DNA of 64,000 bases from Bryobacterales bacterium (GCA_947446025.1 CANFEY010000011.1:1-64000), one strand, 5' to 3'; counted from the stretch's first letter, positions 5,747 to 16,037 are shown. Notes: generated by a model from the letters alone, not told the origin. Translations and numbers: made by a program.

Positions 5747-7279
5747 ATGTTCCGTTGGCTCTTCCTAGCTGTCCCGATGCTGGCATTGGCCGCCACGCCG
5801 GACTTCAGATTGGAGCGCACCCCCGTCATCGGCGGCGCGGAGCTGCTGACTGTCTTCGCGACGGTGCCCGACCAACTCGAGCAGATTCCCCTGTTGAGCG
5901 TGCTGCGCGATACGCTGGGCGACACCGATCCGGCCAATGACCGCCTGCGTTACATCTGGACGCTGACTTCGGCCAGCCCTTCCCTGCTCCAGCGGGCCGC
6001 GGGTGCGGTACCGTTTTTCTACTTCCGGCCCAACTTGGGTAAGAACGAGGACAAAACTCCAAAGCCGGTCATCGACCTGGGAGACACGTCGAGCGGGGTG
6101 TGGAATTCTCTGGCGCAACAGATCATCCAGGTGGCCGCGGTGGATTCCACGGGCGCGCTGATCCGCGCGTCCACCCGCCGCTACCGCGCGAATCTCAAGG
6201 ACCGCCAGCGCGTGCACCTCATGGAAAGCCTGGCCGTAGTCTCGCAGCTCGAAGATGTGCCGGAGATTCTGCAGTCTTTCAGTGAAGCGGAGTTGCTGGA
6301 AATCCAGGCCCGCATGAATCTCGCGGGGCAGACTTTGGGCGGGCTGGTGACCGACCGCAAGCTCTCCGAGGCGTATTTCAAGCAGCGCACCACCATTCAG
6401 GAAACCCGCGGCCACAACTGGGAACTGCTCCGGCAACGGGCCGAGGCCAACGGACTCTACTTTGAGCCGATGGGCCTTGGCACCTCGCCCACGCACGCGA
6501 TGCTGTGGATCGCCCGGGAAGACACCGCCGAGCCTGAACACGCGTTCAACTCCAAATTCCTGGGCATTTCCAACCCCTACAACGATGCGCGAATCCGCGA
6601 CTGGAACGGGATCACCGTCACGCGTGAGGGCCGCGACTTGATCCCGTTGGCGCTTTATGGGCTCGACTATCCAAAGGTGCCTTTGTTGCTGGTCGACTTC
6701 CGCAATACCTATGCGCCCAAGCGCCGCGAAATGCTGGCGCGCGCGACCACGGACGTTGTGACCGGGCTCATCGGGTATTCCAAGTGGGGCAACTGGCCGT
6801 ACATGGCGGGGTCGTTCTTGTGGAACTTCACCATCACGCGGCGCGGGTCGGCCACCAACGGGCAACAACGGCTCCGGGCCTATTCCGAAGTGCGGCGCTG
6901 GCTCGCGCTGGACCACGATCTTTCGCCGGACCTGCGGCGCGATCTGCAGGAACGGCTGGAAGTGCTGGGCGTGAATCCGCTGGAGGAAAGCGTTTCGGAC
7001 GAAATGCGAGTCGCGCAGCGGCAATACGCCGCTCTACTAAAAAATGCCGCCGATCCCGATGGGCTCGCCGCTCAGCTGCGGAATGACCGCGCGGATGAGT
7101 TGACCGTCTACAAACACAAGCCCGCGGCTCGAGTTGGGCTGGCCTTGGCGCGCGTGGCTACGCTGGGTATCTACAAGCACCGGGAGCCTGAGCAGGGTCC
7201 CGCGATGAACGCCGTGTTGGACGTGAACCGGCGAACTGGACGCGAGGCGCGGCCTAATCCCAATGTCGCAGGCAATTAG
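5747..7279 (+). CDS. Secreted hypothetical protein (510 aa)
   Basis: ATG 5747 gives a typical signal peptide (MFRWLFLAVPMLALAAT); a longer frame upstream adds residues that do not look like protein. The mature part is soluble and rich in R, D, L and A, with no recognised domain. Central stretches such as RQRVHLMESLAVVSQLEDVP and SEAELLEIQARMNLAGQTLG look helical. The last 17 nt overlap the phosphodiesterase-family gene, so the two are probably co-transcribed and may act together in the periplasm or outside the cell. Confidence 0.75.
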   Translation: MFRWLFLAVPMLALAATPDFRLERTPVIGGAELLTVFATVPDQLEQIPLLSVLRDTLGDTDPANDRLRYIWTLTSASPSLLQRAAGAVPFFYFRPNLGKNEDKTPKPVIDLGDTSSGVWNSLAQQIIQVAAVDSTGALIRASTRRYRANLKDRQRVHLMESLAVVSQLEDVPEILQSFSEAELLEIQARMNLAGQTLGGLVTDRKLSEAYFKQRTTIQETRGHNWELLRQRAEANGLYFEPMGLGTSPTHAMLWIAREDTAEPEHAFNSKFLGISNPYNDARIRDWNGITVTREGRDLIPLALYGLDYPKVPLLLVDFRNTYAPKRREMLARATTDVVTGLIGYSKWGNWPYMAGSFLWNFTITRRGSATNGQQRLRAYSEVRRWLALDHDLSPDLRRDLQERLEVLGVNPLEESVSDEMRVAQRQYAALLKNAADPDGLAAQLRNDRADELTVYKHKPAARVGLALARVATLGIYKHREPEQGPAMNAVLDVNRRTGREARPNPNVAGN

Positions 7280-9497
7280 GGTTGCGGTTCTGCTGCTGGC
7301 GGCGCTGCCTCTCGCCGCGGAGACTTCGCGCGTAGTCGTTCTCAAGATCGACGGCCTGCCGCCTGCCGCGCTTGCCGCGAACCGGCTGCCCAATATCGAG
7401 CGGATCTTCACGCGCGGCGGGACTACACTCGACAACTTCTACGCGCGCGGCCTCAGCCTCTCCGCGCCGTCTTGGTCGCTGCTGGACACCGGACGCCCGC
7501 TTGAAATCCGGGGCAACGTGGAATACGACCGCTACACCCTGCGGCCCTTCGACTACCTCAACTTCGTACCGTTCTACTTCAGCGCCGGAGCCGGCGGGCG
7601 CGTCGACATGCGCGGCGTGGAACTACTCGACGAGCTGGGCGTGCCGTTGCTGCTGGACCGCTTCGCTATCAAAGAGCGGCACCAAGCCTTCCAGCTGCTG
7701 CAGCGCGGCGTCCGCTGGGATACGCTCAAGTCCGCACTCAAACGCTTCGTAGCCAAGGCTCCCGGCGAACTTCTCGACGAGTGGATCGTCGGCATGTCGC
7801 TGGGCGATTCGCTGAACAAGCAGTACGAGCACGATCTACTCCTCGCACTGAAAGACCCGAAGATCCGCTACCTGGACTACTTCAACGGCGAGTACGACCA
7901 CGTGGCGCATCTGACCAATGACCCGGTGTCCCAACGCCACCAGTTGGAAGAACTCGACGCCTTCATCGGACGCGTGTGGACAGCAATTCAGCAGAGCCCG
8001 CTTGCGTCCACCACGTCGCTGATTCTAGTCTCCGATCACGGCATGAACACCAATGCTGCGGTCATCAGCCAAGGCGACAACTTTGTGGATTGGTTCAACA
8101 GCAAGGCCGGCGGAGCCCATCACGTGCTGACCAACCGGCATCCGCTTTCCGAGTTCAAGGTACGCGGCCTGGATCCGTTTGTCTCCACCGTGATCACACC
8201 GGCCACCCAGCCGGGCTACCTCAACGGCCAGGGTGATCAGTACCCCACGGTCATGCTCGACCTGGACGGCAATGAGCGCGCCAGCATCGGTCTGCGCAAC
8301 AACACGCTCAACACGCTGCACATTTTCCTGGACCAACTCACGCGCCGCACGTTGCCCGGAGCAACGCGGGCAGCGGCCATCGATGCGTTCATGGCGGAGC
8401 TGGAAAACACGCGGGGTCCCTGGATGCAAGACCTGGCCGACCTGGACCGGCAGCTGAAGTCGCTAGAGCCGCAGATCGCCGGCTTGCGGCGGACCGTTGC
8501 CGCACAGCCCAAAAAGTGGACCAAGGAGCAGATCGCCCAGGAGTTGCACCGCTCCGCTAACCGCGACTCGCGTAAGCTCGCCCTGCTGGAAGAAGATCGT
8601 CGCGACTACACCGCCTACGCCGCCACTATCACGCGCTTGCTCAAGCTCACCCCCGCCGACTTCGATCCCGGCAAGTTCAAGCTGACCGAAGTCATTCCCG
8701 CCCGCTCACTGGGCCCCTCAAACACGCTGTGGGATTTGCAGAACTACGTCACCGGCCCCGGCCCGCAAGGCTTCGTGCTGACGCCCGACGGCAAGTTCGA
8801 TTGGGAACGCAGCTTCACGCGCGTCAACTACTTTGAAGCGCTGCACAACATCGCCGTGCGCAACAACGTACAGTCCGCTGTCAGCGCGCGGCCCGTCGAT
8901 TTCGTCGCCGTGAACACGCGTGACGGCATTTGGCTGTATCACGACGAGGAGCACCAGGTCCTGCTGAACGGCACCTATCAGCCAGTCGCGCACTTGCGCG
9001 CCAACCCCGACGGCACGCTCACCTATGAGAAGCGTCCGCTGGGCCCCGGCCTGCCGCTGGCGTATTTCGAGGACCCCAACCTAGCGGTCCCGCCGGACTG
9101 GCTGCTGCAATCGCACACCGACCAGGAGTGGCTCGCCGCCACGCACAAGACTCGTTCCTCCAACGCCATCACCGGCCTCGCGACGCAACTAGGCGAGAAC
9201 ACCTCCGGCACCGAATACCAGCAGCGCCAGCGCGCTCTGCGGCGCACGGATCTGCTCGTAGTCGCCAGCGATCACTGGAACTTCAACGTTCGGGGATTCA
9301 ACCCCGGCGGCAATCACGGCTCATTCTTGCGCAGCTCTACCCACTCGGTCCTCATGTTCGCCGGTGCCGGCATCCCCGAAGGACGGCACATCCCCGAGCC
9401 ATACGACAGCCTCAGTTTCGTCCCCACGGTCCTCAACCTGCTAGGCCGCCCCGAACCGGGCCTCCCCGGTCCCGTTATTATGGGACTGATCCCGTGA
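7263..9497 (+). CDS. Secreted alkaline-phosphatase-superfamily hydrolase (phosphodiesterase/nucleotide pyrophosphatase type)
   Basis: A 744-residue protein with a signal peptide ([13 protein letters not shown]). The phosphodiesterase layout is visible: first metal Asp in [10 protein letters not shown] (D30), the nucleophile region [14 protein letters not shown] (S67 where relatives have T or S), a second metal site in [12 protein letters not shown] near residue 258 (VSDHGMNT) and a late NHGSF near 684. It is much longer than a minimal domain. The insertion around residues 370-460 is helical ([17 protein letters not shown]). The substrate is unknown. It overlaps the upstream gene by 17 nt and larB by 4 nt. 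Confidence 0.85.
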   Translation: MSQAIRVAVLLLAALPLAAETSRVVVLKIDGLPPAALAANRLPNIERIFTRGGTTLDNFYARGLSLSAPSWSLLDTGRPLEIRGNVEYDRYTLRPFDYLNFVPFYFSAGAGGRVDMRGVELLDELGVPLLLDRFAIKERHQAFQLLQRGVRWDTLKSALKRFVAKAPGELLDEWIVGMSLGDSLNKQYEHDLLLALKDPKIRYLDYFNGEYDHVAHLTNDPVSQRHQLEELDAFIGRVWTAIQQSPLASTTSLILVSDHGMNTNAAVISQGDNFVDWFNSKAGGAHHVLTNRHPLSEFKVRGLDPFVSTVITPATQPGYLNGQGDQYPTVMLDLDGNERASIGLRNNTLNTLHIFLDQLTRRTLPGATRAAAIDAFMAELENTRGPWMQDLADLDRQLKSLEPQIAGLRRTVAAQPKKWTKEQIAQELHRSANRDSRKLALLEEDRRDYTAYAATITRLLKLTPADFDPGKFKLTEVIPARSLGPSNTLWDLQNYVTGPGPQGFVLTPDGKFDWERSFTRVNYFEALHNIAVRNNVQSAVSARPVDFVAVNTRDGIWLYHDEEHQVLLNGTYQPVAHLRANPDGTLTYEKRPLGPGLPLAYFEDPNLAVPPDWLLQSHTDQEWLAATHKTRSSNAITGLATQLGENTSGTEYQQRQRALRRTDLLVVASDHWNFNVRGFNPGGNHGSFLRSSTHSVLMFAGAGIPEGRHIPEPYDSLSFVPTVLNLLGRPEPGLPGPVIMGLIP

Positions 9498-10240
9498 ACC
9501 AGAACCAACTCCGCACTCTGCTCGACCAAGTCCGCGCAGGAGCCATCGATACCGACGCCGCAATCGAGCGCCTCCGCCACATGCCGTTCGAAGACCTGGG
9601 CTTCGCCAAGGTGGACCATCATCGGGCGTTGCGACACGGCATCCCCGAGGTAGTCTTCGGCCTCGGCAAGACGCCCGCGCAAGTGTCGGCCATCGTCGCG
9701 GCGCTGCTCACACGTTCGCAAAACGTGTTAGTCACAAGAGCCACCGAAGAAACCGCCGAGCGCATCGTGCGTGAGGTCCCCGACGCCGAACACTTCCCCG
9801 CCAGCGGAGCCATCCGTGTATGGCGCGACCGCACCCTGCAAGGTAAAGGCAAGATCGCGGTAGCCTGCGCCGGCACCAGCGATCTGCCGGTAGCCGAAGA
9901 AGCGCAGGTGACCGCCGAAGTCATGGGCAACGAAGTCGACGGGATCCACGACGTCGGCGTCGCTGGCATCCACCGCTTACTGCACCACCGCGAGCGCTTG
10001 GCCGAGGCCCGCGTGATCATCGTCTGCGCCGGCATGGAAGGCGCGCTCCCCAGCGTCATCGGCGGCCTGGTAGCGGCTCCCGTCATCGCCGTCCCCACCA
10101 GCGTAGGCTACGGCGCCAGCTTCCAAGGTCTGGCCGCATTGCTAGGAATGCTCAACAGCTGCGCCAGCAATGTGACGGTGGTGAACATCGACAACGGCTT
10201 CGGCGCAGGCTACGCCGCGAGTTTGATGAATCGCCTTTAG
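9494..10240 (+). CDS. larB: LarB, pyridinium-3,5-biscarboxylate mononucleotide synthase
   Basis: LarB carboxylates nicotinate adenine dinucleotide in the first step of nickel-pincer cofactor synthesis. The 248-residue length and motifs fit the family: an N-terminal helical part ([18 protein letters not shown]), then the PurE-like core with [22 protein letters not shown] and [17 protein letters not shown], ending [18 protein letters not shown] 9494 overlaps the upstream stop (GTGA). No LarC, LarE or LarA lies nearby, so the rest of the pathway must be elsewhere if it is complete. Confidence 0.93.
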   Translation: MNQNQLRTLLDQVRAGAIDTDAAIERLRHMPFEDLGFAKVDHHRALRHGIPEVVFGLGKTPAQVSAIVAALLTRSQNVLVTRATEETAERIVREVPDAEHFPASGAIRVWRDRTLQGKGKIAVACAGTSDLPVAEEAQVTAEVMGNEVDGIHDVGVAGIHRLLHHRERLAEARVIIVCAGMEGALPSVIGGLVAAPVIAVPTSVGYGASFQGLAALLGMLNSCASNVTVVNIDNGFGAGYAASLMNRL

Positions 10241-10289
10241 GCGGGTTCCTAACACCACGGCTTGATGCCTTTGAAGAAGGAGACTCTGA

Positions 10290-10361
10290 ATGCGAAACCT
10301 AGTAGCCTTTTATCTACGGATAAAGAGCTGGCGACCGGAACGTCGAAGTCCGAGCACCTAA
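10290..10361 (+). CDS. Possible 23-aa leader ORF before the VWA gene
   Basis: A strong AAGGAG stands 8 nt before an ATG at 10290. The frame encodes 23 residues (MRNLVAFYLRIKSW, then RPERRSPST) and ends one base before the ATG of the VWA gene at 10363. That spacing fits translational coupling. It may be a leader peptide or a chance frame that brings ribosomes to the next gene, which has no good site of its own. Confidence 0.45.
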   Translation: MRNLVAFYLRIKSWRPERRSPST

Positions 10362-10362
10362 A

Positions 10363-11934
10363 ATGAGAACCCTGGGCAACCTATCTAGACGAGCGATAGT
10401 CGCGATGATCGCGTTGATCGGGCTCTTAGCGACGCAAGCGCCCGCTGCTACCCAGCAGCCGACGGGTTCGCGTATGATCCTGGTGGATGTCACGGCGGAG
10501 GGCGACACTGGTCCGATCCGCAATTTGAAAGCTGAAGACTTCGTTCTCGAAGATCGCGGGAAGAAGGTCAATCTGGCACTCTTCGACGTTATCGATAGCG
10601 AGAAGCTGAGCAGCAGCGTGGCACTCCCCGAGGGCGTGGTCAATAATCGCTTGAACGCGAAAGGCCAGATGTTGATATCCCCAGTGGTGATGCTCTACGA
10701 CCGCATCAATTGCAATTTCTTCGACCAAGCATCTGTGCGGCCTAAAATCCTGAAGGTGCTCTCCAATTTAAAGGACACCGATCATATTGCCTTTTTCTCC
10801 CTGGGCTTGAACGGTCTTGAAGTAGTGACCGACTTCGATCAGGAAGACGCCCTGATGGCCAAGGCGGCCAAGGCTCTCACGGCAAGTGACGCAGTCCCCG
10901 TCTCCTTTAACCCACAGGAGAAGCTGATGTTCGCGAGGCTGCAACAGGCCCTCACTTCCATCCCGCAGCTTAAAAATAGTAATCAAGAGCGCGCCGACAA
11001 GACCTACCCTGCGTTTGAAGCGATCGCTCGGCACATGGGCGGCGTGCACGGGCGCAAGAGCTTGGTGTGGATTTCGAGCACGGTCCCCTTGACTTGGCGC
11101 AACGAGCCTGAGACACAGTTTGGATTTGACATCCTGTCGAGGTACTTAACAGAACAGAACGTCGTCATTTACCCCGTCGATCCGTCAGGCGCAGGCAACG
11201 CCGTTGAGCAAGGCACAGGCAGATCTCTTTCAGGCACGCAAGGTATGCTGACCCTTGCTAAGGACACCGGCGGCAAAGCTTACCGAAACACCAACGACAT
11301 CAGCCTTTCTCTCGAAGAGGTTGTGGGAGCAGCGACCTTCACGTATACGCTAGGTTTTGTTCCCGACGCCAAGAACCTGGACGGTCGCCAGCATGCCATT
11401 AAGGTCCGCCTGACAAAAACGAACGAGAAAGCCAAGCTGTCTTACCGGATGCACTACTTTGCCTGGAGCCCCGACACTTCCGGCGAAGCCCTAGCCACTC
11501 CCAGCCTCGACACCGTGTTGAATCAGCAGTTGGGGGCTACGAGCATCGGCCTAACGGCGACCACCAACCCCATTGCGGATAGACTCGGCATGTCTTCCGT
11601 GGTGATCAACGTCATCGCCGGCGATTTGTCCTTTGTACCCAAAGGCGACAAATGGGAGGCATCGATTGAGGTCGCGGTTGTGCCCGAGGGAGGAGGGGGA
11701 ATCTCCAAGCACTATACTCCATCGATGCCTATGGCGCAGTTGCAACAGGCGCTCGTGAACGGTCTGTCGCTGAACGAGTCCATTCAGACCGGACCGAATG
11801 GCGGCGTGCTGCACATTGCGGTCATCGATAAACGCTCCGGCCTAGCGGGCAGTCTCGTACTGCCGTATGCCTCGGCGGGCGGCGCAGCAGTCGCGCAACC
11901 CTCGCAGGGGCAGATAGGCATCAAGAGTCAGTAG
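10363..11934 (+). CDS. Secreted VWA-domain protein (acidobacterial TIGR03436-like)
   Basis: A 523-residue protein with an N-terminal signal (MIALIGLLATQAPA). Strand motifs MILVDVTAEGDTGPI, LKAEDFVLEDRGKKVNLALF and VVMLYDRINCNFFD mark the acidobacterial VWA-type family. The metal-ion-dependent adhesion motif is degenerate (DRINCN rather than DxSxS). GRKSLVWISSTVP and LAKDTGGKAYRNTNDIS are also typical. Such proteins are numerous and secreted in Acidobacteriota; their role is not established. It is preceded by a 23-codon leader ORF. Confidence 0.88.
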   Translation: MRTLGNLSRRAIVAMIALIGLLATQAPAATQQPTGSRMILVDVTAEGDTGPIRNLKAEDFVLEDRGKKVNLALFDVIDSEKLSSSVALPEGVVNNRLNAKGQMLISPVVMLYDRINCNFFDQASVRPKILKVLSNLKDTDHIAFFSLGLNGLEVVTDFDQEDALMAKAAKALTASDAVPVSFNPQEKLMFARLQQALTSIPQLKNSNQERADKTYPAFEAIARHMGGVHGRKSLVWISSTVPLTWRNEPETQFGFDILSRYLTEQNVVIYPVDPSGAGNAVEQGTGRSLSGTQGMLTLAKDTGGKAYRNTNDISLSLEEVVGAATFTYTLGFVPDAKNLDGRQHAIKVRLTKTNEKAKLSYRMHYFAWSPDTSGEALATPSLDTVLNQQLGATSIGLTATTNPIADRLGMSSVVINVIAGDLSFVPKGDKWEASIEVAVVPEGGGGISKHYTPSMPMAQLQQALVNGLSLNESIQTGPNGGVLHIAVIDKRSGLAGSLVLPYASAGGAAVAQPSQGQIGIKSQ

Positions 11935-11993
11935 CGACTAGCGCCGCAGTTCATCGGGTGCACGCGCGTCTTTTCTTTGTCCGCGCTCTCGCG

Positions 11994-13472
11994 CTACACA
12001 ACCCCCGGTCGCCGCTTGCCGAATCCAGTGGCCTCTTCGAACGCGTGCGCCAGTTGCAACACGCTGAAGTCGGCGCGATTGCGCCCGACGATCTGCACAC
12101 CCACCGGCAGCCCCTCTGGCGTGAAGCCTCCCGGCACGGATGCAGCGGGGTTGCCGACCGCCGAAATGTACCAGCAGGACTTCATCCAGTCGATGTAGCT
12201 ATCGAACTTCACGCCGACGAGTTCCTTGGGATACGGCGTGTCCACGTCGAACGGAGGCAACTGCGTGGTCGGCAGCACGAAGTATTCGTACTTTTCGAGG
12301 AAAGCCTGGAACCCGCGCCATACATGCGCGTGAGCGGCTTCGGCTCGGGCAACTTCGGGGCCCGTCAGCCGCAGTCCCTCCTCCATCTCCGCCGCGAGCA
12401 CATCTTTGAACGCCGTGGGGTTCGCGCGATACCGAGCCCCGTACTGATTCGCCGTGTTCCACGCCCGCAGCACTCGGAACGAGATTTCGGCGGGCGCGAA
12501 ATCCGGCTCCGCTTGTTCCACAATGCACCCGAGCGATTCGAACGTCTTGCGATGCCCGTCCACAACCTCGCGCACTCGCGGGTCGAACGGCACGCCGCCC
12601 AGGTCCTTGAACCACGCTACGCGCGTGCCCTTGAAGCTGCGCCCCAACGGACGCGCGAACACCGAGCCCGGCTCGTCAATTGACAACGGCGCGCGCGGAT
12701 CGGGACCAGCCACTGCGCTCAACCCGAGCGCCAAGTCCGCAACCGATCGCCCCAAACATCCCGACGTACTCAGCGTGAACCACCCGAACGCCGCCTTCGG
12801 ATTCGGCACGCGCCCCGGCGTCGGCCGGAACCCAACCACATTGCAGAACGCCGCCGGGTTGCGCAATGACCCGCCAGTGTCCGACCCATCCGCCACGGGC
12901 ACAAGCCCGCACGCCAGCGCCACCGCAGCGCCTCCCGAAGAACCGCCGCACGTCTTCGTCACATCGTACGGATTGCGCGTCGCGCCAAACACCGTGTTGA
13001 ACGTCTGCGACCCAGAGCCGAACTCCGGCGTGTTCGTCTTGCCAATGGTGATCGCTCCGGCCGCGTGCAGCCGTTCCACGATGAGATCATCCGCCGTAGG
13101 CACATAGTCCTTGTAAAGCGGCGAGCCAAACGTGGTGCGGATGCCACGCGTCTCCACCAGATCCTTGTGCGCCACCGGCAAGCCATGCAGCGGACCCAGT
13201 TTCTGCTTGCGCGCCTGCGCCTCATCCGCCTTCGCCGCCGCGGCCTGGGCCAACTCCGGCACCAGCGTCACAATCGCGTTGACCTGCGGATTGACGCGCT
13301 CAATTTGCTTCAGGTGCTCGGCCAACACTTCCCGCGCCGATAACTTCTTGGCGCGGATCAGCCGAGCCATCTCTACCGCACTCATGAAACAAACCGAAGT
13401 CGTCTGCGCCTGCATCAGGTTCTCCACCAATGGCGCTGCCGCCATGCCCAACAACACGCCACGTCGAGTCAT
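11994..13472 (-). CDS. Amidase (amidase-signature family)
   Basis: A 492-residue serine amidase hydrolysing a carboxylic amide; the substrate is unknown. The Ser-cisSer-Lys triad is intact by spacing: K103 (VAHKDL), S178 in GGSSGG and S202 in GSDTGGSLRNPA. The N-terminus MTRRGVLLGMAAAPL resembles a short Tat signal, suggesting export. Unlike GatA, it has no GatB or GatC neighbours. It lies 36 nt downstream of the RnfD-like gene on the same strand, possibly as the distal gene of that operon. Confidence 0.9.
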   Translation of the reverse strand: MTRRGVLLGMAAAPLVENLMQAQTTSVCFMSAVEMARLIRAKKLSAREVLAEHLKQIERVNPQVNAIVTLVPELAQAAAAKADEAQARKQKLGPLHGLPVAHKDLVETRGIRTTFGSPLYKDYVPTADDLIVERLHAAGAITIGKTNTPEFGSGSQTFNTVFGATRNPYDVTKTCGGSSGGAAVALACGLVPVADGSDTGGSLRNPAAFCNVVGFRPTPGRVPNPKAAFGWFTLSTSGCLGRSVADLALGLSAVAGPDPRAPLSIDEPGSVFARPLGRSFKGTRVAWFKDLGGVPFDPRVREVVDGHRKTFESLGCIVEQAEPDFAPAEISFRVLRAWNTANQYGARYRANPTAFKDVLAAEMEEGLRLTGPEVARAEAAHAHVWRGFQAFLEKYEYFVLPTTQLPPFDVDTPYPKELVGVKFDSYIDWMKSCWYISAVGNPAASVPGGFTPEGLPVGVQIVGRNRADFSVLQLAHAFEEATGFGKRRPGVV

Positions 13473-13508
13473 GAAAAAAGTATAACCCCGGACGTGGGCG
13501 CGCCTGCT

Positions 13509-14351
13509 TTAGATGGGACTCACCTCGCGCAGGAACACCCCCAACCTTTGCGGAAACGGCGACGTCAACCTCCGCGTAGCTCGCCGCCACGCTTCCCACA
13601 CGTTGCCCACCAACACTCCCGCCAGCAAGAAATAGACCACGCCCAACCACTGGAACACAGCGTAGGCGACAACCGCGACAATCGCGCCCATCACCAATTG
13701 ATCGGGATACTTGGCGGGTGAAGTCGGCGGGTCCGTGAGAATGATGAACGCAAAGTACAGCGCCATCTGTGCGTCCGGCGCGCGGAAGATTTCAGAAACC
13801 CGCTGCGGATCTCCCAGGAACGCGGTGCCGGTATAGAGCAGGAAATGGCACCCCAGAAACGCCAACACCAGCGGCATTTTGTTCACCCGGTCTGTGATGA
13901 ACACACCGGTGAGCAACAGCGCTGCCTGTAGCCACATCGGCTGGACTTCCGGCAGCGCACCCCACCAACTCTGCCCCATGTGGAACACGTAGAACATAAC
14001 GACTATGGCCAGCGCCGCGGGATTGAATACGTTCGCGGTCTTCGTGCGGAACAGATACTTGCTGAGCACCGCCACCACCGAAGTCACCGTGGGCACATAC
14101 CAAGGCTCCTGCGCGCGCACCACCATGGTGACGATCATCGCCGTCAGCACCGCGCCGCTGGGAAACTCCCACACGTTCTTTCGATAGCGAAGAATAAGCA
14201 GGTCCACGATCCCCGCAGCCAGCGCCGCGGTGCCCATGCCTACAACCACCGTCCGCACGCCTTCGCCCGGAGCCGCGATCGCAGCCAGGATCAGCAGGAT
14301 GATGGTCACCAATCCCTTGGGAGTCTTGAAAAAACTCTTCACCTTACGCAT
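13509..14351 (-). CDS. RnfD/NqrB-family membrane protein (short form)
   Basis: A 280-residue polytopic protein of the NQR2/RnfD/RnfE family, which carries electrons from flavins across or along the membrane. Family signs are PSGAVLTAMIVTMVV, NPAALAIVVMF and LTDPPTSP. It is shorter than typical RnfD (about 350 aa). I find no (S/T)GAT-like site for covalent FMN, so the flavinylated loop may be missing. Its ATG overlaps the apbE stop by 8 nt, placing it in one operon with the flavin transferase and an FMN-binding protein. Confidence 0.85.
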   Translation of the reverse strand: MRKVKSFFKTPKGLVTIILLILAAIAAPGEGVRTVVVGMGTAALAAGIVDLLILRYRKNVWEFPSGAVLTAMIVTMVVRAQEPWYVPTVTSVVAVLSKYLFRTKTANVFNPAALAIVVMFYVFHMGQSWWGALPEVQPMWLQAALLLTGVFITDRVNKMPLVLAFLGCHFLLYTGTAFLGDPQRVSEIFRAPDAQMALYFAFIILTDPPTSPAKYPDQLVMGAIVAVVAYAVFQWLGVVYFLLAGVLVGNVWEAWRRATRRLTSPFPQRLGVFLREVSPI

Positions 14352-15192
14352 GACGGAGGCCTCGCGTCTCGAAGCATTCCAACTCCGGCGTCACAATCAA
14401 CCCTTCCACACCCATTCGCGTCAGGAAAGAAACCCCTTCGTCCGGACCCATGACGAACGCCGCGGTGGCCAGCGCGTCGGCCAGCATCGCTCCACTGGCG
14501 ACCACTGTCGCGCTCGCGACGGAGCCTGCCACTCCGCCTGCGCGCGGATTGAGGATGTGCCGCCCGCGCTCGTAGTCGCCCGAAGTACACACCGCCTGAT
14601 TCGAAACCCGCAGGCGCGCGATCAACTCACCATCCATGCGCGGGTGGCGGATACCGATGGCCCACGGCTCACCGTGCGGATTACATCCGCCCAGGTAAAG
14701 ATCCCCGCCCGCGTCAATTGCGAAATCGCCGAACGGCTGCAGTTCCCGCGCGGCGGCGTCGACGGCGAGGCCCTTGGCCACCGCCCCCAGGTCAAGCGTC
14801 AGCGGGCGGCGCAGGCGAATGGTGTGCATCGCCGCATCCAGATCGACGTCATGGTAACTGACATCGTCGTCGGCGTCCGGAGAATCAGCGACCGTCCCCG
14901 TTCGATGCTCCCGGTTGAAACCACGCGCTGCCATTCGATGACCCACCGTCGGATCAAACGCCCCACCGCTCTCCTCCGCCACCATCAGCGCGAAACGCAC
15001 CGCCTCGAACAGCATAGGCGTAGCAGGCTTGGCGTCCCCAGGAGCAAGCCGCATCAATTCGCTTGCAGGGTCAAAGCGGGAGCAGCAAGACTCCACCTCA
15101 TGGAACCACGCGAAGGACCGGGCGAGCACTTCCTCGGGCGCTGACACTTCAATGGTGATGCGCGTTCCCATGACCACTTCCGTGCGCGTCAC
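14344..15192 (-). CDS. apbE: ApbE, FAD:protein FMN transferase
   Basis: ApbE attaches FMN covalently to Thr/Ser of extracytoplasmic electron-transfer proteins. The start is GTG 15192, overlapping the upstream stop (GTGA), giving 282 residues. Motifs: VVMGTRITIEV, FHEVESCCSRFDPASEL, DPTVG, LDLGAVAKGLAVD, DAGGDLYLGG and the metal-binding end region ASGAMLADALATAAFVMG. There is no obvious signal peptide from this start, although most ApbE act outside the membrane. The likely substrate is the FMN-binding protein encoded immediately upstream. Confidence 0.92.
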   Translation of the reverse strand: MTRTEVVMGTRITIEVSAPEEVLARSFAWFHEVESCCSRFDPASELMRLAPGDAKPATPMLFEAVRFALMVAEESGGAFDPTVGHRMAARGFNREHRTGTVADSPDADDDVSYHDVDLDAAMHTIRLRRPLTLDLGAVAKGLAVDAAARELQPFGDFAIDAGGDLYLGGCNPHGEPWAIGIRHPRMDGELIARLRVSNQAVCTSGDYERGRHILNPRAGGVAGSVASATVVASGAMLADALATAAFVMGPDEGVSFLTRMGVEGLIVTPELECFETRGLRHA

Positions 15193-15875
15193 TTGGGAAG
15201 GGCAGCCTTGTTGAGCGCATCCACCACGGCGTAGTAGAACGCGTTGGCGCTCTCGGTGGCGCGCGATACGTAGTCCACGTCCGCGTTCTGGCGCGCCGCA
15301 ACCTGGGGTGGCAGCATGTCGATCACGTCGCAGGAATAGCGCGTCAGGCACTGCGCGATGGTCGCGCCCTGGATGCGGCCTCCGTCGATCACCACCGCAG
15401 CTTGAATATCGCCATGCCGGGAGGTGCCCCATCCGGTGTAGGTGCCATCCTTCCATTTGGGTGCTGGCGGAGGCGGCGGAGGAGGAGGCGGCGGCGGGGG
15501 CGGAGCCGGGGTAACAGATGGCACTGGAGCAACCGGCGTCTCGACTGGAGTCTCAACCGGCACCACAACTTCCTGAATTGGAGCCCCGGCGTCTTCCCCT
15601 GAAGGCGGCGTTACAGCGGCCTGCTCCTGCTCAATCATTCGGGCAGTTGCCGGGGCGGCCACGCGCGAACTCGTCTGCACCGCCTCAACTTCAACCGGCG
15701 CACTTTGCCGCGCCTGACCCGGAGCCGCCGGACGACGCTCCGCCGACTGCGCCTCAAACTGGCTCGCCGCCGCCCGCGTACGGGAATACCCCGCGGAGTA
15801 CACCGCGAGCACCGCCGCGCAGCTTACCGCAACCAGGCCATTGGCGACTTTCTTATCCGACCCGCCTTTGCTCAT
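15189..15875 (-). CDS. FMN-binding domain protein with proline-rich stalk
   Basis: A 228-residue protein with a membrane anchor near the N-terminus (VANGLVAVSCAAVLAVYSAGY region). A long Pro/Ala/Val linker including about 15 consecutive prolines (residues 124-138) precedes the FMN_bind domain. That domain shows WKDGTYTGWGTSRHGDIQAA, SCDVIDMLP and the flavin-attachment region VDYVSRATESANAF, where the Thr in SRAT is the likely FMN site (consensus SGAT). The stalk would hold the flavin domain in the periplasm. It is first in an overlapping operon with apbE and the RnfD-like gene. Confidence 0.9.
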   Translation of the reverse strand: MSKGGSDKKVANGLVAVSCAAVLAVYSAGYSRTRAAASQFEAQSAERRPAAPGQARQSAPVEVEAVQTSSRVAAPATARMIEQEQAAVTPPSGEDAGAPIQEVVVPVETPVETPVAPVPSVTPAPPPPPPPPPPPPPAPKWKDGTYTGWGTSRHGDIQAAVVIDGGRIQGATIAQCLTRYSCDVIDMLPPQVAARQNADVDYVSRATESANAFYYAVVDALNKAALPK

Positions 15876-16037
15876 GTCTTATCAATTGTAAGCGCAGAAG
15901 CTGCACCCTTGCTGGACCGAATGTACGGAATAGTGCCAACCAGCGTACCCACCCGGTAGTTCCAGAGAATTGGGTACTGAATGCCCATTCCTCCTATCCA
16001 GGCGCAGCTTTAAGATCGCCTTGGAGGCAGTACGAGT

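Noticed and set aside
5765-7024. Reverse-strand frame of 419 codons
   Set aside because: It is antisense to a well-supported secreted protein gene and has no protein family pattern.
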